Shown here: in pieces, positions 16,763 to 23,788 of the stretch | How positions within the stretch are numbered: position 1 is the first letter of the stretch | Layout of the letters: every line of letters begins with the position of its first letter | From: Curtobacterium sp. 9128 | GTDB taxonomy: Bacteria; Actinomycetota; Actinomycetes; Actinomycetales; Microbacteriaceae | DNA length: 64,000 bases | Assembly (NCBI RefSeq): GCF_007673775.1 | Contig: NZ_VEAF01000002.1 | Span: 470,606 to 534,605 of the forward strand | Direction of reading: 5' to 3' | Position numbers and translations under genes: made by a program | The notes under the pieces: model-generated | What the model was told of the DNA's origin: nothing | What the model saw: the letters and a program-made list of their open reading frames with translations, nothing else | The model's database searches: none

Positions 16763-17644
16763 TCAGGGTTCGACGTGCTCCAGGTCCTCGAGGAGGCTCT
16801 CGTGCGTCGGCTCCCAGCCGAGTGCCTCCCGCGTGTGGGCGCTCGACGCCGGCTGGTCCATCGCGAAGATCGGCCCGAACGGCCCGAAGGTCTCGTCCGC
16901 GACCCGCTCGACCGGCAGCCCGAGGCGACGGCCGATGACCTCGATGAGGTCGCGGACCCGGTCACCCTCGTCAGCGACGGCGTGCCACGCGGTCCCCGCC
17001 GGCGCCCGCTCGAGGGCGATGCGGAAGAGCACGGCGGCGTCCCGCGCGTGCACGGCCGGCCACCGCTGCTCCCCATCGCCCGGGTAACCAGCGACGCCGG
17101 ACCGCCGCGCGGCCTCGGTGAGGAGGCCCGCGAACCCGCCGGTGCCGTCCGCGTGCACCGTGCGGGGTAGTCGGATCGCGGAGCCCCGCACGCCGCGCTC
17201 GGCCAGGTCGAGCGCGGCGATGACCGATCGGGCACGGTCGGCGACCGGCCCTTCGAGGGGCAGCGGGTCGGACTCGGTCGACGGTCGACCGGGCGCCCAG
17301 GGTGTTCCCGAGACGACGACGAACGGCCGATCGGAGCCGACGAGCTCCTCGCCGAGGGCAGCCATCGCCGCGGACTCCTCGGCCATGCCGGCCGCGAGCG
17401 ACTCGGGCGAGCCGTAGTCGTTGGAGAACGCGAGGCTCACGACGCCCTCGGCAGCGCGGGCACCGGCACGGAGGACGTCGAGGTCGGCGAGCGCTCCGGC
17501 GACGGGGGTCGCGCCGGCGGCGGTGAGCGTCGCGGCGGATCGGTCGGACCGCGCGAGGGCGGAGACGGTGTGGCCAGCCGAGACGAGTTCGGCGACGACG
17601 GCGGTGCCGATCGTGCCGGTCCCGCCGGTGATGAAGACGTGCAT
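16763..17644 (-). CDS. NAD-dependent epimerase/atypical SDR
   Basis: A 293-residue extended/atypical SDR: N-terminal MHVFITGGTGTIGTAVVAEL Rossmann motif, then VVSLAFSNDYGSPES and VVVSGTPWAPGRP in place of the usual SDR catalytic region. The C-terminus (FGPIFAMDQPASSAHTREAL, GWEPTHESLLEDL) matches dTDP-4-dehydrorhamnose-reductase/epimerase-like proteins. It may reduce small carbonyls rather than epimerise sugars. It diverges from a TetR gene with two copies of a near-perfect operator in between and is the likely target. Confidence 0.82.
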   Translation of the reverse strand: MHVFITGGTGTIGTAVVAELVSAGHTVSALARSDRSAATLTAAGATPVAGALADLDVLRAGARAAEGVVSLAFSNDYGSPESLAAGMAEESAAMAALGEELVGSDRPFVVVSGTPWAPGRPSTESDPLPLEGPVADRARSVIAALDLAERGVRGSAIRLPRTVHADGTGGFAGLLTEAARRSGVAGYPGDGEQRWPAVHARDAAVLFRIALERAPAGTAWHAVADEGDRVRDLIEVIGRRLGLPVERVADETFGPFGPIFAMDQPASSAHTREALGWEPTHESLLEDLEHVEP

Positions 17645-17659
17645 GGGTGCTCCTCGAGT

Positions 17660-17713
17660 GATGGGACTGTTGTCTCATCACCGTACACCTGCGATGGGAC
17701 GATTGTCCCGTCG
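17660..17713. promoter_or_regulatory. duplicated TetR operator, GATGGGAC-N4-GTCYCRTC
   Basis: Two copies of the same inverted repeat: GATGGGAC-N4-GTCTCATC (17660-17679) and GATGGGAC-N4-GTCCCGTC (17693-17712). Each has one mismatch between arms, and their starts are 33 bp apart. The second abuts the TetR promoter (-10 TATGAT, 17715-17720) and the first sits next to the epimerase start, so one regulator could shut off both genes. Confidence 0.72.
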
Positions 17714-17727
17714 CGTATGATCGTCGC

Positions 17728-18306
17728 ATGGTGCGATGGGAACCCGGGGCTCGGGAACGACTGGTCCTGGCCGCGGTCGACCTCTTCTCGGAGCAGGGCT
17801 ACGACGCCACGACCGTCACGCAGATCGCCGAGCGCGCGGGCGTCACGAAGAGCACCTTCTTCCGGCACTTCCCCGACAAGCGCGAACTCCTCGTCGCGGG
17901 GCAGGAGACCCTCAGCCGACTGCTCGCCTCGGGCATCTCCGACGCAGCACCCGGGTGCACGCCACTCGACGCCGTCGCCGCCGGACTCCAGCGGGCATCG
18001 GAGGAGATGGGCCCGATGAACCGGGAGCTCGGCCCCCGACTCAAGGCCGCGGTCGCCGCGAGCGCGGAGCTCCAGGAGCGGGACGCCCTGAAGCGCGTCG
18101 GGATGGCGGCGGCCATGACCGAGGCACTCGTCGCCCGCGGTGTCGCCGAGCCGGCCGCCCGGCTGGCGAGCGAGATGGGCGTGCTGGCCTTCAAGCAGGG
18201 GTTCGACCGGTGGTCGGGTGGCGACCGGTCCGACGACGACCGTCTCGACCACCACGCCCTCGAGGCACTCGCGGAGCTCCGGGCGGCGGCAGCGGCGCTG
18301 GGCTGA
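17728..18306 (+). CDS. TetR-family transcriptional regulator
   Basis: A 192-residue TetR regulator: LVLAAVDLFSEQGYDATTV, then TQIAERAGVTKSTFFRHFPD for the helix-turn-helix. The ligand domain is alanine-rich and not recognisable. ATG 17728 lies seven bases after TATGAT (17715-17720), implying a leaderless message that starts immediately after the operator, consistent with autorepression. The target is probably the divergent epimerase-like gene. Confidence 0.87.
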   Translation: MVRWEPGARERLVLAAVDLFSEQGYDATTVTQIAERAGVTKSTFFRHFPDKRELLVAGQETLSRLLASGISDAAPGCTPLDAVAAGLQRASEEMGPMNRELGPRLKAAVAASAELQERDALKRVGMAAAMTEALVARGVAEPAARLASEMGVLAFKQGFDRWSGGDRSDDDRLDHHALEALAELRAAAAALG

Positions 18307-18310
18307 GGCC

Positions 18311-18424
18311 CGGGTCCGGGTCCGGGTCCGGGTCCGCCGAGGTTCCGGAATTCTGGAACCTCGGGGCGCCCGACCAGCAGGTTGCGGAACCTGGGCGGAC
18401 GTGAGCGGCGAGTCGTGGACCCCC
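18311..18424. repeat. GAGCGGCGAGTCGTGGA repeat family, locus B, with CGGGTC hexamers
   Basis: Four exact CGGGTC hexamers (18311-18334) precede a palindrome CGAGGTTCC-N8-GGAACCTCG (18338-18363), then a second GGAACC segment and the core GAGCGGCGAGTCGTGGA (18403-18419). It lies between convergent TetR and VOC genes. The same order of parts is found at locus A. Confidence 0.72.
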
Positions 18425-18447
18425 GAGGAGCCCGCCCGCCGCATCAG

Positions 18448-18816
18448 TCACGCGCGGTCGTGCAGCGTGATCTGGTAGCCGTCGGGGTCGGCGAAGGCGA
18501 ACGTCCGGCCGAACGGACCGTCGAAGGGCGCGGTGACGATCGTGTGGCCGTCGGCGACGAGCGCGTCGTGGATCTGCTGGACGTCCGTGGCGTGCATCCA
18601 GATCGCGACACCGATGCCGGGCTGCGGCGTCGACTCGATGTCGGTGCCCGGGATGACGTCGCGGAGGGCGAAGGCGATCGGCTTGGTTTCGAAGACGACC
18701 GCGTGCGGGGGCCCGGCCGGCGAACGGACCAGCCCGAGGTACCGCTCGTAGAACGCCTGCGAAGCGGCGAGGTCGGTCGCCTGGAGGTTGATGAAGTCGG
18801 GGCCGGTGACGGGCAT
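18448..18816 (-). CDS. VOC-family (glyoxalase/bleomycin-resistance-like) protein
   Basis: A 122-residue vicinal-oxygen-chelate fold protein with two beta-alpha-beta-beta-beta modules: FINLQATDLAASQAFYERYL at the start and FGRTFAFADPDGYQITLHD at the end. The metal-ligand positions are only partly conserved, so binding of a small molecule rather than glyoxalase catalysis is possible. It diverges from a MarR gene across two copies of a perfect operator and is its probable target. A GAAGGAG ribosome site precedes ATG 18816. Confidence 0.85.
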   Translation of the reverse strand: MPVTGPDFINLQATDLAASQAFYERYLGLVRSPAGPPHAVVFETKPIAFALRDVIPGTDIESTPQPGIGVAIWMHATDVQQIHDALVADGHTIVTAPFDGPFGRTFAFADPDGYQITLHDRA

Positions 18817-18835
18817 GGAGTGCTCCTTCGTTGTG

Positions 18836-18879
18836 TGTCAGTCTTCTGACACGGCTCAACCTATGTCAGACTACTGACA
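18836..18879. promoter_or_regulatory. duplicated MarR operator, TGTCAGNNNNCTGACA
   Basis: Two perfect copies of TGTCAG-N4-CTGACA at 18836-18851 and 18864-18879, starts 28 bp apart. The second ends exactly at the A of the MarR ATG, so a bound regulator would cover its own -10 (CAGACT, 18867-18872) and start. This is strong sequence evidence for autoregulation and for control of the divergent VOC gene. Confidence 0.82.
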
Positions 18880-19328
18880 TGCGTCAAGACGACCCCGGCA
18901 TCGATCTCGAGACGTCGCTCGGCTACCTGCTCAAGGAGGCGGCGAGCGCACTCCGAGCCGCGATGGAGGCCGTACTGCGTCCCCTCGGACTCACGATCAC
19001 GCAGTACTCGTGCCTGGAGCTGCTGGCGCAGCGGCCGGGGCTGTCGAACTCGGAGCTGGCGCGGGGCGCGTTCGTCACGCGGCAGTCGATGAACGTGCTG
19101 TTGCAGGCGTTCGAGCGGGACGGCCTCGTCACGCGGCCGGCAGCGGCGCCGGTCGGGAAGACGCTCCCCACGGAACTGACCCCGCGCGGGCGGGAGGTGC
19201 TCGAGGGAGCGAGCGCCGCGGTGCGCTCGGTGGAGGAGCGGATGCTCACGGGGATGTCGCCAGCGGACCGGGCCGGTGCGTTCCGGAGCCTCCGGGGCAT
19301 GGTGCAGGCGCTGCAGGAACACGGCTGA
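18879..19328 (+). CDS. MarR-family transcriptional regulator
   Basis: A 149-residue MarR regulator. The winged helix spans about residues 45-100 (TITQYSCLELLAQRPGLSNS, ELARGAFVTRQSMNVLLQAF, then the wing ERDGLVTRPAA). ATG 18879 is chosen over the upstream GTG frame because the operator and -10 element end exactly there, which implies a leaderless transcript. The last codons and stop are repeated 31 bp downstream (see repeat 19320-19370). Confidence 0.87.
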   Translation: MRQDDPGIDLETSLGYLLKEAASALRAAMEAVLRPLGLTITQYSCLELLAQRPGLSNSELARGAFVTRQSMNVLLQAFERDGLVTRPAAAPVGKTLPTELTPRGREVLEGASAAVRSVEERMLTGMSPADRAGAFRSLRGMVQALQEHG

Positions 19329-19370
19329 GCCCGGACTCCCGCTTCGAGAGCACGGCTGAGCCCGGACTCC
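19320..19370 (+). repeat. 20-bp direct repeat spanning the MarR stop codon
   Basis: CACGGCTGAGCCCGGACTCC occurs at 19320-19339, covering the last codons and stop of the MarR gene, and again exactly at 19351-19370. The 31-bp period suggests a small tandem duplication at the gene end. Confidence 0.7.
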
Positions 19371-19381
19371 GGCGGGGGCCA

Positions 19382-19458
19382 CACACGACGAACGCCGGCG
19401 TCGCTGCCCGTCGACGTTCGGTCGGCGGGCCGGCGAGCTGCCGGCGTTCGGTCGTGTG
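19382..19458. terminator. long inverted repeat between convergent genes
   Basis: CACACGACGAACGCCGGC (19382-19399) pairs with 19440-19458, 18 bp with a single bulged G, around a 40-nt GC-rich loop. It separates the MarR gene from the convergent 43-residue ORF and could terminate both. Confidence 0.6.
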
Positions 19459-19464
19459 GAGCGG

Positions 19465-19596
19465 TCAGTCCTGCGCGTTGATCAGCCCGAGGTACCGACC
19501 GAAACGGGGGGCCGGCTCGTCGTGCAGTGCACGATGGGCAGGCCAGCAGTCCTGGTCGTCGATGGTGAGGGTCGTCCGGTCGAGTTCGTGGCTCAT
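19465..19596 (-). CDS. 43-residue protein of unknown function
   Basis: A small ORF starting at ATG 19596 behind a very good ribosome site (GAAGGAG, seven bases upstream), better than most genes here. The product begins MSHELDRTTLTIDDQDCWPA and ends RFGRYLGLINAQD; it is acidic with one Cys and no membrane segment. The frame stays open to 19650 but the ribosome site argues for the short form. No family recognised and no modification enzymes nearby. It may be a free small protein or a peptide precursor. Confidence 0.6.
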   Translation of the reverse strand: MSHELDRTTLTIDDQDCWPAHRALHDEPAPRFGRYLGLINAQD

Positions 19597-19726
19597 GGGT
19601 TGCTCCTTCGCATGGGGTGAGGGATACGACACCCGGGAGCCTCGGGACATTCCCGCTGCTCCGTTCGTGGGACTCGACGGTACTGATCACCACCTCGGTG
19701 CGCTGTCGGGGAACGGGGTGCAGCGG

Positions 19727-20683
19727 TCACCGGACCGTCGTCGCGGCGCCGGAGGCGAAACCGTCGATGGCCTCCTGCGCGATGCGGATCTCGACCGGGC
19801 CGCCGTGCCCCTCCTCCTCGACGATCTCCAGACGGCTCCCCGGCCATGCTCGGTGCAGCAGCCACGGGGTGACGGCCGGACCGCTGATGTCCCGCCGGCC
19901 GTGCACGAGGACACCCGGGATTCCCGCGAGTTCTCCGGCTCGCTCCAGGACCTCGTCCGCACCGAGGAAGCAGTCGGCCGCCCAGTAGTGCGTGACGAGC
20001 GTCGCGAAGTTCTGCCGCTGTCGGTCGTCCGGGTGCCGGGGACCAGGACGCCATGCCGGGTCGAGCGAGACGTGCGTCGACTCCCACTCGTCCCATCGCT
20101 CGGCAGCGGATCGTCGGACGGCGGGGTCCGGGTCACGGAGCCGCTCGGCGTGGTGCTCCACGACGCGCCTGCCGGGCTCGACGCCCGCCGCGAGTCGCGC
20201 CCACGCCTCCGGGAACACCGCGCCGACGCCCTCGGTGATCCAGTCGATCTCGCGTTGGGCCCCCGTGGTGACGGCCACGAGGACGATCTCGGTGACGCGC
20301 TCGGGGTGTGCCAGGGCGTACGCGAGGGCGAGGGTGCTGCCCCAGGAGATACCGTGGACGAGCCAGGCCTCGATGCCGAGCGACTCCCGCAGTGCCTCGA
20401 TGTCGGCGATGAGGGCCTGCGTGGTGTTCGTGTCGAGCGCATCGAGGTCGTCGATCGCCCACGGGGTGCTGCGCCCGCAGCCGCGCTGGTCGAACCCGAC
20501 GATCAGGTACCGGTCGGGGTCGAACCGACGCCGGTACCCGCCGGATCCGAGACCGGAGCCGGGACCGCCGTGCAGGAAGAGGGCCGGGCGGCCGGTGGGG
20601 TTCCCCGAGGTCTCCCAGTGGATCCGGTTGCCGTCCGGGCGCTCGAGCATGCCGGTGTCGAAGGGTTCCACGTCCGCGTGCAT
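19727..20683 (-). CDS. pip: proline iminopeptidase
   Basis: A 318-residue alpha/beta hydrolase of peptidase family S33. Diagnostic features: FLHGGPGSGLG oxyanion motif, the FDQRGCGRSTPW segment, nucleophile elbow GISWGSTLAL (usually GGSWGS), acid and His in VHGRRDISGP and EEEGHGG. The enzyme releases N-terminal proline from peptides in the cytosol. Length is as expected for the family. Transcribed alone; the 43-residue ORF lies 131 nt downstream in the same direction. Confidence 0.9.
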   Translation of the reverse strand: MHADVEPFDTGMLERPDGNRIHWETSGNPTGRPALFLHGGPGSGLGSGGYRRRFDPDRYLIVGFDQRGCGRSTPWAIDDLDALDTNTTQALIADIEALRESLGIEAWLVHGISWGSTLALAYALAHPERVTEIVLVAVTTGAQREIDWITEGVGAVFPEAWARLAAGVEPGRRVVEHHAERLRDPDPAVRRSAAERWDEWESTHVSLDPAWRPGPRHPDDRQRQNFATLVTHYWAADCFLGADEVLERAGELAGIPGVLVHGRRDISGPAVTPWLLHRAWPGSRLEIVEEEGHGGPVEIRIAQEAIDGFASGAATTVR

Positions 20684-20788
20684 CCCGGCAGCCTAGGAGG
20701 AGCCGTGATCGCAGTCCACGGTCCCGACGTCAGTGGACGTGAGCAGGGCTCCGTCGTAGGGTGTCGGGAAGTCGACGAGGGGAACGTC

Positions 20789-20968
20789 ATGGGGAAGTGG
20801 ACGACGGGTGACGTCGTGATCGCGATCTGCGCGGTGATCTGCATCGTGCTCGGGGTGGTGGTGGCACCGATCGCCTCGGGGTCGGTCTGGATCCCGCTCC
20901 TGCTGGGCTTCGCACTGGTCGCGATGCTCGTGCAGACCCGGCGGCAGCGACTGCGTCGCGGCCGCTGA
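20789..20968 (+). CDS. small two-helix membrane protein
   Basis: A 59-residue protein with two hydrophobic helices (VVIAICAVICIVLGVVVAPI and WIPLLLGFALVAMLVQTR) and a basic tail RRQRLRRGR, so the C-terminus should be cytoplasmic. A GAGGGGAAC ribosome site lies ahead of ATG 20789 and a TAGGGT box about 30 nt upstream. No known family. Repeat locus C follows. Confidence 0.65.
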   Translation: MGKWTTGDVVIAICAVICIVLGVVVAPIASGSVWIPLLLGFALVAMLVQTRRQRLRRGR

Positions 20969-20993
20969 CCTCGGCGTCGGGTCGACCCTGCGG

Positions 20994-21125
20994 CGCCGAG
21001 ATGCCGTGATCGCGGAACCTCGGCGGGACCGAGCGGCGAGTCGTGGAACCTCGGCGGGACTGAGCGGCGAGTCGTGGAACCAGGACCGCAGCCCGCGATC
21101 CGCAGCGCGCCATCCGCAGTCCGCC
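20994..21125. repeat. GAGCGGCGAGTCGTGGA repeat family, locus C, plus CATCCGCAG tandem repeats
   Basis: Here the element is tandemly duplicated: two 31-bp units at 21014-21044 and 21045-21075 differ at one base, each with the core GAGCGGCGAGTCGTGGA (21031-21047 and 21062-21078). A set of 14-bp units containing ATCCGCAG follows. The block lies between two genes on the same strand. Confidence 0.72.
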
Positions 21126-21177
21126 ATCCGCAGCGCACGTTCGGGGCCCGTGCACCGAGCCCTGGCAGGCTGGACCC

Positions 21178-22152
21178 GTGCACATCACGATCGACTCCGC
21201 GACCGAGGTCGTCTCCGGCATCCGCTTCCCCGAGGGCAACCGCTGGCACGCCGGCCGCCTCTGGTACTCGGACATGCACACCGGCGAGGTGTTCTCCATC
21301 GACCCGACGGTCGAACCGACCGGCGACCCGACGGCCGACCCAGCCGCCGACCCGACGGTCGACCCGGCCGGCGACCGGACGGCCGACCCATCCGCCGACC
21401 CGACCATCGGCACCGGCACCGGCCCCCGACTCGAGGCCACGGTCGACGGGCAGTCCTCCGGGCTCGGCTGGCTCCGCGACGGACGACTCGTCATCAGCTC
21501 GATGGAGTCCCGCACCGTCGCGGCCGTCCAGGACGGCGCGACGAGCGTCTTCGCGGACCTGTCGGCCGACGAGCCCTCCCTCCTCAACGACCTGGTGGTC
21601 GACGAGGCGACGGGCCGGACGTACATCGGCGCCTTCGGCTACGACCTGTACGGCGGCGAGGAGCTCCGCCCCGGCCCGCTCCACGTCATCGAGCCCGACG
21701 GGAGCCACCGCCTCGCGGCCGAGGGACTCGTGTTCCCGAACAGCGCGAACATCCTGCCGGGCACGAGGACGCTCGTCGTCAGCGAGACCTGGGGCCACCG
21801 CCTGACCGCCTTCGACATCGAACCGGACGGCTCACTCACCGGCCGTCGCGAGTGGGCAGCGCTCCCCGACGGCGTCACCCCGGACGGCAGCACCGTCGAC
21901 AGCGCGGGGGCGATCTGGGTCTGCTCCGTGGACACCGGCGAGTTCCTCCGCGTCGTCGAGGGCGGCGAGGTAACCGACCGGATCGACGCCCCCGGCCTGT
22001 GCGCGATCGACTGCGCGCTCGGCGGCCAGGACGGCCGCACGCTCTACCTCGCGACCGCGGACAGCTACGACCCCGCCGTCACCGTCGGGTCGCGCGCCGG
22101 CCGCATCAGCGCCGTGCGCGTCGCGGTCCCCGGCCCGTCGACCGAGGGCTGA
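21178..22152 (+). CDS. SMP-30/gluconolactonase-like beta-propeller protein with an internal DPT repeat
   Basis: A 324-residue protein of the SMP-30/gluconolactonase/LRE family. Propeller features include FPEGNRWHAGRLWYSDMHTG, SSGLGWLRDGRLVISSM, LLNDLVVDEATGRTYIGAFG, FPNSANILPGTRTLVVSETW and DSAGAIWVCSVDTGEF, covering metal-site Glu, Asn and Asp positions. Lactone hydrolysis with a divalent metal is likely. Residues about 42-75 are an insertion of imperfect DPTADPA-type repeats between blades, absent from typical members. GTG 21178 lies six bases after CAGGCT. Confidence 0.82.
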   Translation: MHITIDSATEVVSGIRFPEGNRWHAGRLWYSDMHTGEVFSIDPTVEPTGDPTADPAADPTVDPAGDRTADPSADPTIGTGTGPRLEATVDGQSSGLGWLRDGRLVISSMESRTVAAVQDGATSVFADLSADEPSLLNDLVVDEATGRTYIGAFGYDLYGGEELRPGPLHVIEPDGSHRLAAEGLVFPNSANILPGTRTLVVSETWGHRLTAFDIEPDGSLTGRREWAALPDGVTPDGSTVDSAGAIWVCSVDTGEFLRVVEGGEVTDRIDAPGLCAIDCALGGQDGRTLYLATADSYDPAVTVGSRAGRISAVRVAVPGPSTEG

Positions 22153-22194
22153 GGACCGGACGCACCCATCCGCCTGCAGGACCGGCCACGGTCG

Positions 22195-22234
22195 GACTGG
22201 AGGCTCGGTGCGGGCCCGACCCGAGCCTCCAGGC
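22195..22234. terminator. GGACGGGAGG palindrome family, divergent copy 4
   Basis: CTGGAGGCTCGG (22197-22208) is mirrored by CCGAGCCTCCAG (22221-22232). It shares the GGAGGCTCGG arm with the family but has GACTGG in place of GACGGG at the base. Located 3' of the SMP-30 gene. Confidence 0.6.
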
Positions 22235-22280
22235 CGGCACACCACTGGTGTCCACCGGAGGCGCGTGGCAGGGTGCAGGC

Positions 22281-22814
22281 ATGCCGTCTCCGCAGACCCT
22301 CGACGAGGACGAGCGCCGGACCGTCGCCGCCTGGGCCGCGGACTGCGCGGAGCGCGTCCTGCCGCTCTTCGAGGCCGAGGTACCGGACGACGACCGCCCG
22401 CGGGACGGGATCCGTCGCGCTCGCGCGTTCGCGCGGGGCGAGCTCGACGCGGCCGGCGAGATCCGTCGGCGGTTCACCGCCGGTCGCGCCTCCGCGGTCG
22501 TGGCCTCACCAGCGGCCAAGGCGGCGGCGTGGGCGGCCGGTCAGGCCTCCGGTGTCGCACACATGGGCGCGCACGCCCTCGGCGCAGCGGCCTACGCGGC
22601 GAAGGCCGCTGCGGCCGCCGACCCGGCAGGCGGCGCCACCGACGAGCTCACCTGGCAGATGGCGCACATGAGCGCTCCGGTGCGGGCCGCACTCCGTCGG
22701 CTGCCGCCACTCGGGACCGACCCGTCCGGTCCGCTCGGGTCGGGTCTGCTCGCGTCCGGAGCACTCGGAGCCCACATCAGGGCGGTCCAGGCGGCGCTCC
22801 TCGATGACCGGTGA
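22281..22814 (+). CDS. Imm5-like putative immunity protein
   Basis: A 177-residue, alanine-rich helical protein whose AAWAADCAERVLPLFEAEVP and DDRPRDGIRRARAFARGE motifs match the Imm5-like 'putative immunity protein' family, often misnamed exonuclease SbcC. No toxin gene is next to it, so actual immunity function is doubtful; solitary members are common in actinobacteria. ATG 22281 is the natural start. The following membrane protein gene begins at or just beyond its stop. Confidence 0.6.
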   Translation: MPSPQTLDEDERRTVAAWAADCAERVLPLFEAEVPDDDRPRDGIRRARAFARGELDAAGEIRRRFTAGRASAVVASPAAKAAAWAAGQASGVAHMGAHALGAAAYAAKAAAAADPAGGATDELTWQMAHMSAPVRAALRRLPPLGTDPSGPLGSGLLASGALGAHIRAVQAALLDDR

Positions 22815-22845
22815 CGGAAGCCCGATCGACTCGTGGGGTGGGGCG

Positions 22846-23247
22846 ATGAGTGACAGGGCGGGTCGGATCGTCGGGGTGGTCGGCGGCGCCGCCGTCACGG
22901 TTGCGGCGCTGCTCGTGCTCGGGACGTGGTTCCCGGTGACCCTGTGGGTCGTCGTCGCCTGGGTGGTGCTCGTGGTCACCGAGGCGGGGATGCCGTCATG
23001 GGCACGGCGATCCGGCCCATGGTCGCTGCCGGCCGGGTTCACCCTCGCGATGACCGGGCTCGGGCTGCTGGTCGGCGCCGCCGAGGGCGCAGCGCCGCGC
23101 GACCACGTCGGTACCGGTGTCGGCCTCGGGGTCGTGCTCTTCGTCGTGGGACTCGTCGTCGCAGTGGTCGCGCAGCGACGGTTCAGCGCGCAGGAGGTCG
23201 AGGCCGAGGTCGAGCGCCACCGGTCGGTGGAGGACGGGGAGCGCTGA
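22846..23247 (+). CDS. four-helix membrane protein
   Basis: A 133-residue integral membrane protein with about four helices (VVGGAAVTVAALLVLGTWF, VTLWVVVAWVVLVVTEAG, LPAGFTLAMTGLGLLVGAAE, VGLGVVLFVVGLVVAVVAQR) and a charged C-terminal tail EVEAEVERHRSVEDGER. No family recognised. ATG 22846 after GGGGTGGGG is preferred; an in-frame ATG at 22804 overlapping the previous gene is an alternative. Confidence 0.65.
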   Translation: MSDRAGRIVGVVGGAAVTVAALLVLGTWFPVTLWVVVAWVVLVVTEAGMPSWARRSGPWSLPAGFTLAMTGLGLLVGAAEGAAPRDHVGTGVGLGVVLFVVGLVVAVVAQRRFSAQEVEAEVERHRSVEDGER

Positions 23248-23315
23248 GCGCGATCGCGCCGCGCGCTGACCCTCCGGCGATCGGGACCAGGGTCCTGCGC
23301 GCCCGGCGACCCGGC

Positions 23316-23747
23316 TCAGTCGGCCGCAGGAGCGTCGGGCGTGGGCGCCCACAGACGAGCGACCAGCGCATCGGCGTCGGGCACCATCGCCGTGAAGATC
23401 CGGTAGAGCGTCTCCGAGCGGTCGACCGGGCCCACGGCCCAGCAGCGCTTGCCGAGCCCGAACGCGATCCCCGCCTCGACGTGTGCCGCGGCACCCGCCG
23501 GGAGGACGAGCACGAAGTGGTCGGCGGCACGCAGCGCGGCGAGGTCCTGCTCGAAGAGCTGCTGGACACCGGGGGCGTCGAGCGGAGCGTCGTCGGCACC
23601 TCCCGGGACGGCGAACGCCGCCGCGTCCGGGTCGTACGCGGCCCGGACGAAGCTGTACGTCGAGGCCCCGGTCGCGTCGAGCGCGGCGACGACCTCGAGG
23701 ATCGCGTCCCGGTTGCGCCAGCTGCCGGCGACGAAGCAGTCGGTCAT
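23316..23747 (-). CDS. nucleoside 2-deoxyribosyltransferase-like protein
   Basis: A 143-residue protein. MTDCFVAGSWRNRDAILEVV at the start and DLAALRAADHFVLVLPAG, then AHVEAGIAFGLGKRCWAVG, resemble the nucleoside 2-deoxyribosyltransferase fold, in which the Glu of the xExG segment is catalytic (here E in HVEAG). Whether it acts on nucleosides or related ribosyl compounds is unknown. It is convergent with the preceding membrane protein gene and 41 nt downstream of the rhodopsin operon, possibly its last member. Confidence 0.55.
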   Translation of the reverse strand: MTDCFVAGSWRNRDAILEVVAALDATGASTYSFVRAAYDPDAAAFAVPGGADDAPLDAPGVQQLFEQDLAALRAADHFVLVLPAGAAAHVEAGIAFGLGKRCWAVGPVDRSETLYRIFTAMVPDADALVARLWAPTPDAPAAD

Positions 23748-23788
23748 CACACCACCCTACGGATGCCGCGTGCCCGGGCCGTGGGACG

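Noticed and set aside
18311..18334. CGGGTC hexamers considered as a CRISPR or minisatellite coding repeat
   Set aside because: There are only four 6-bp units, with no spacers and no coding frame; treated as part of the repeat element.
22281..22814. Immunity gene as sign of a contact-dependent toxin locus
   Set aside because: No toxin, secretion or recombination gene is adjacent; solitary copies of this family are common.
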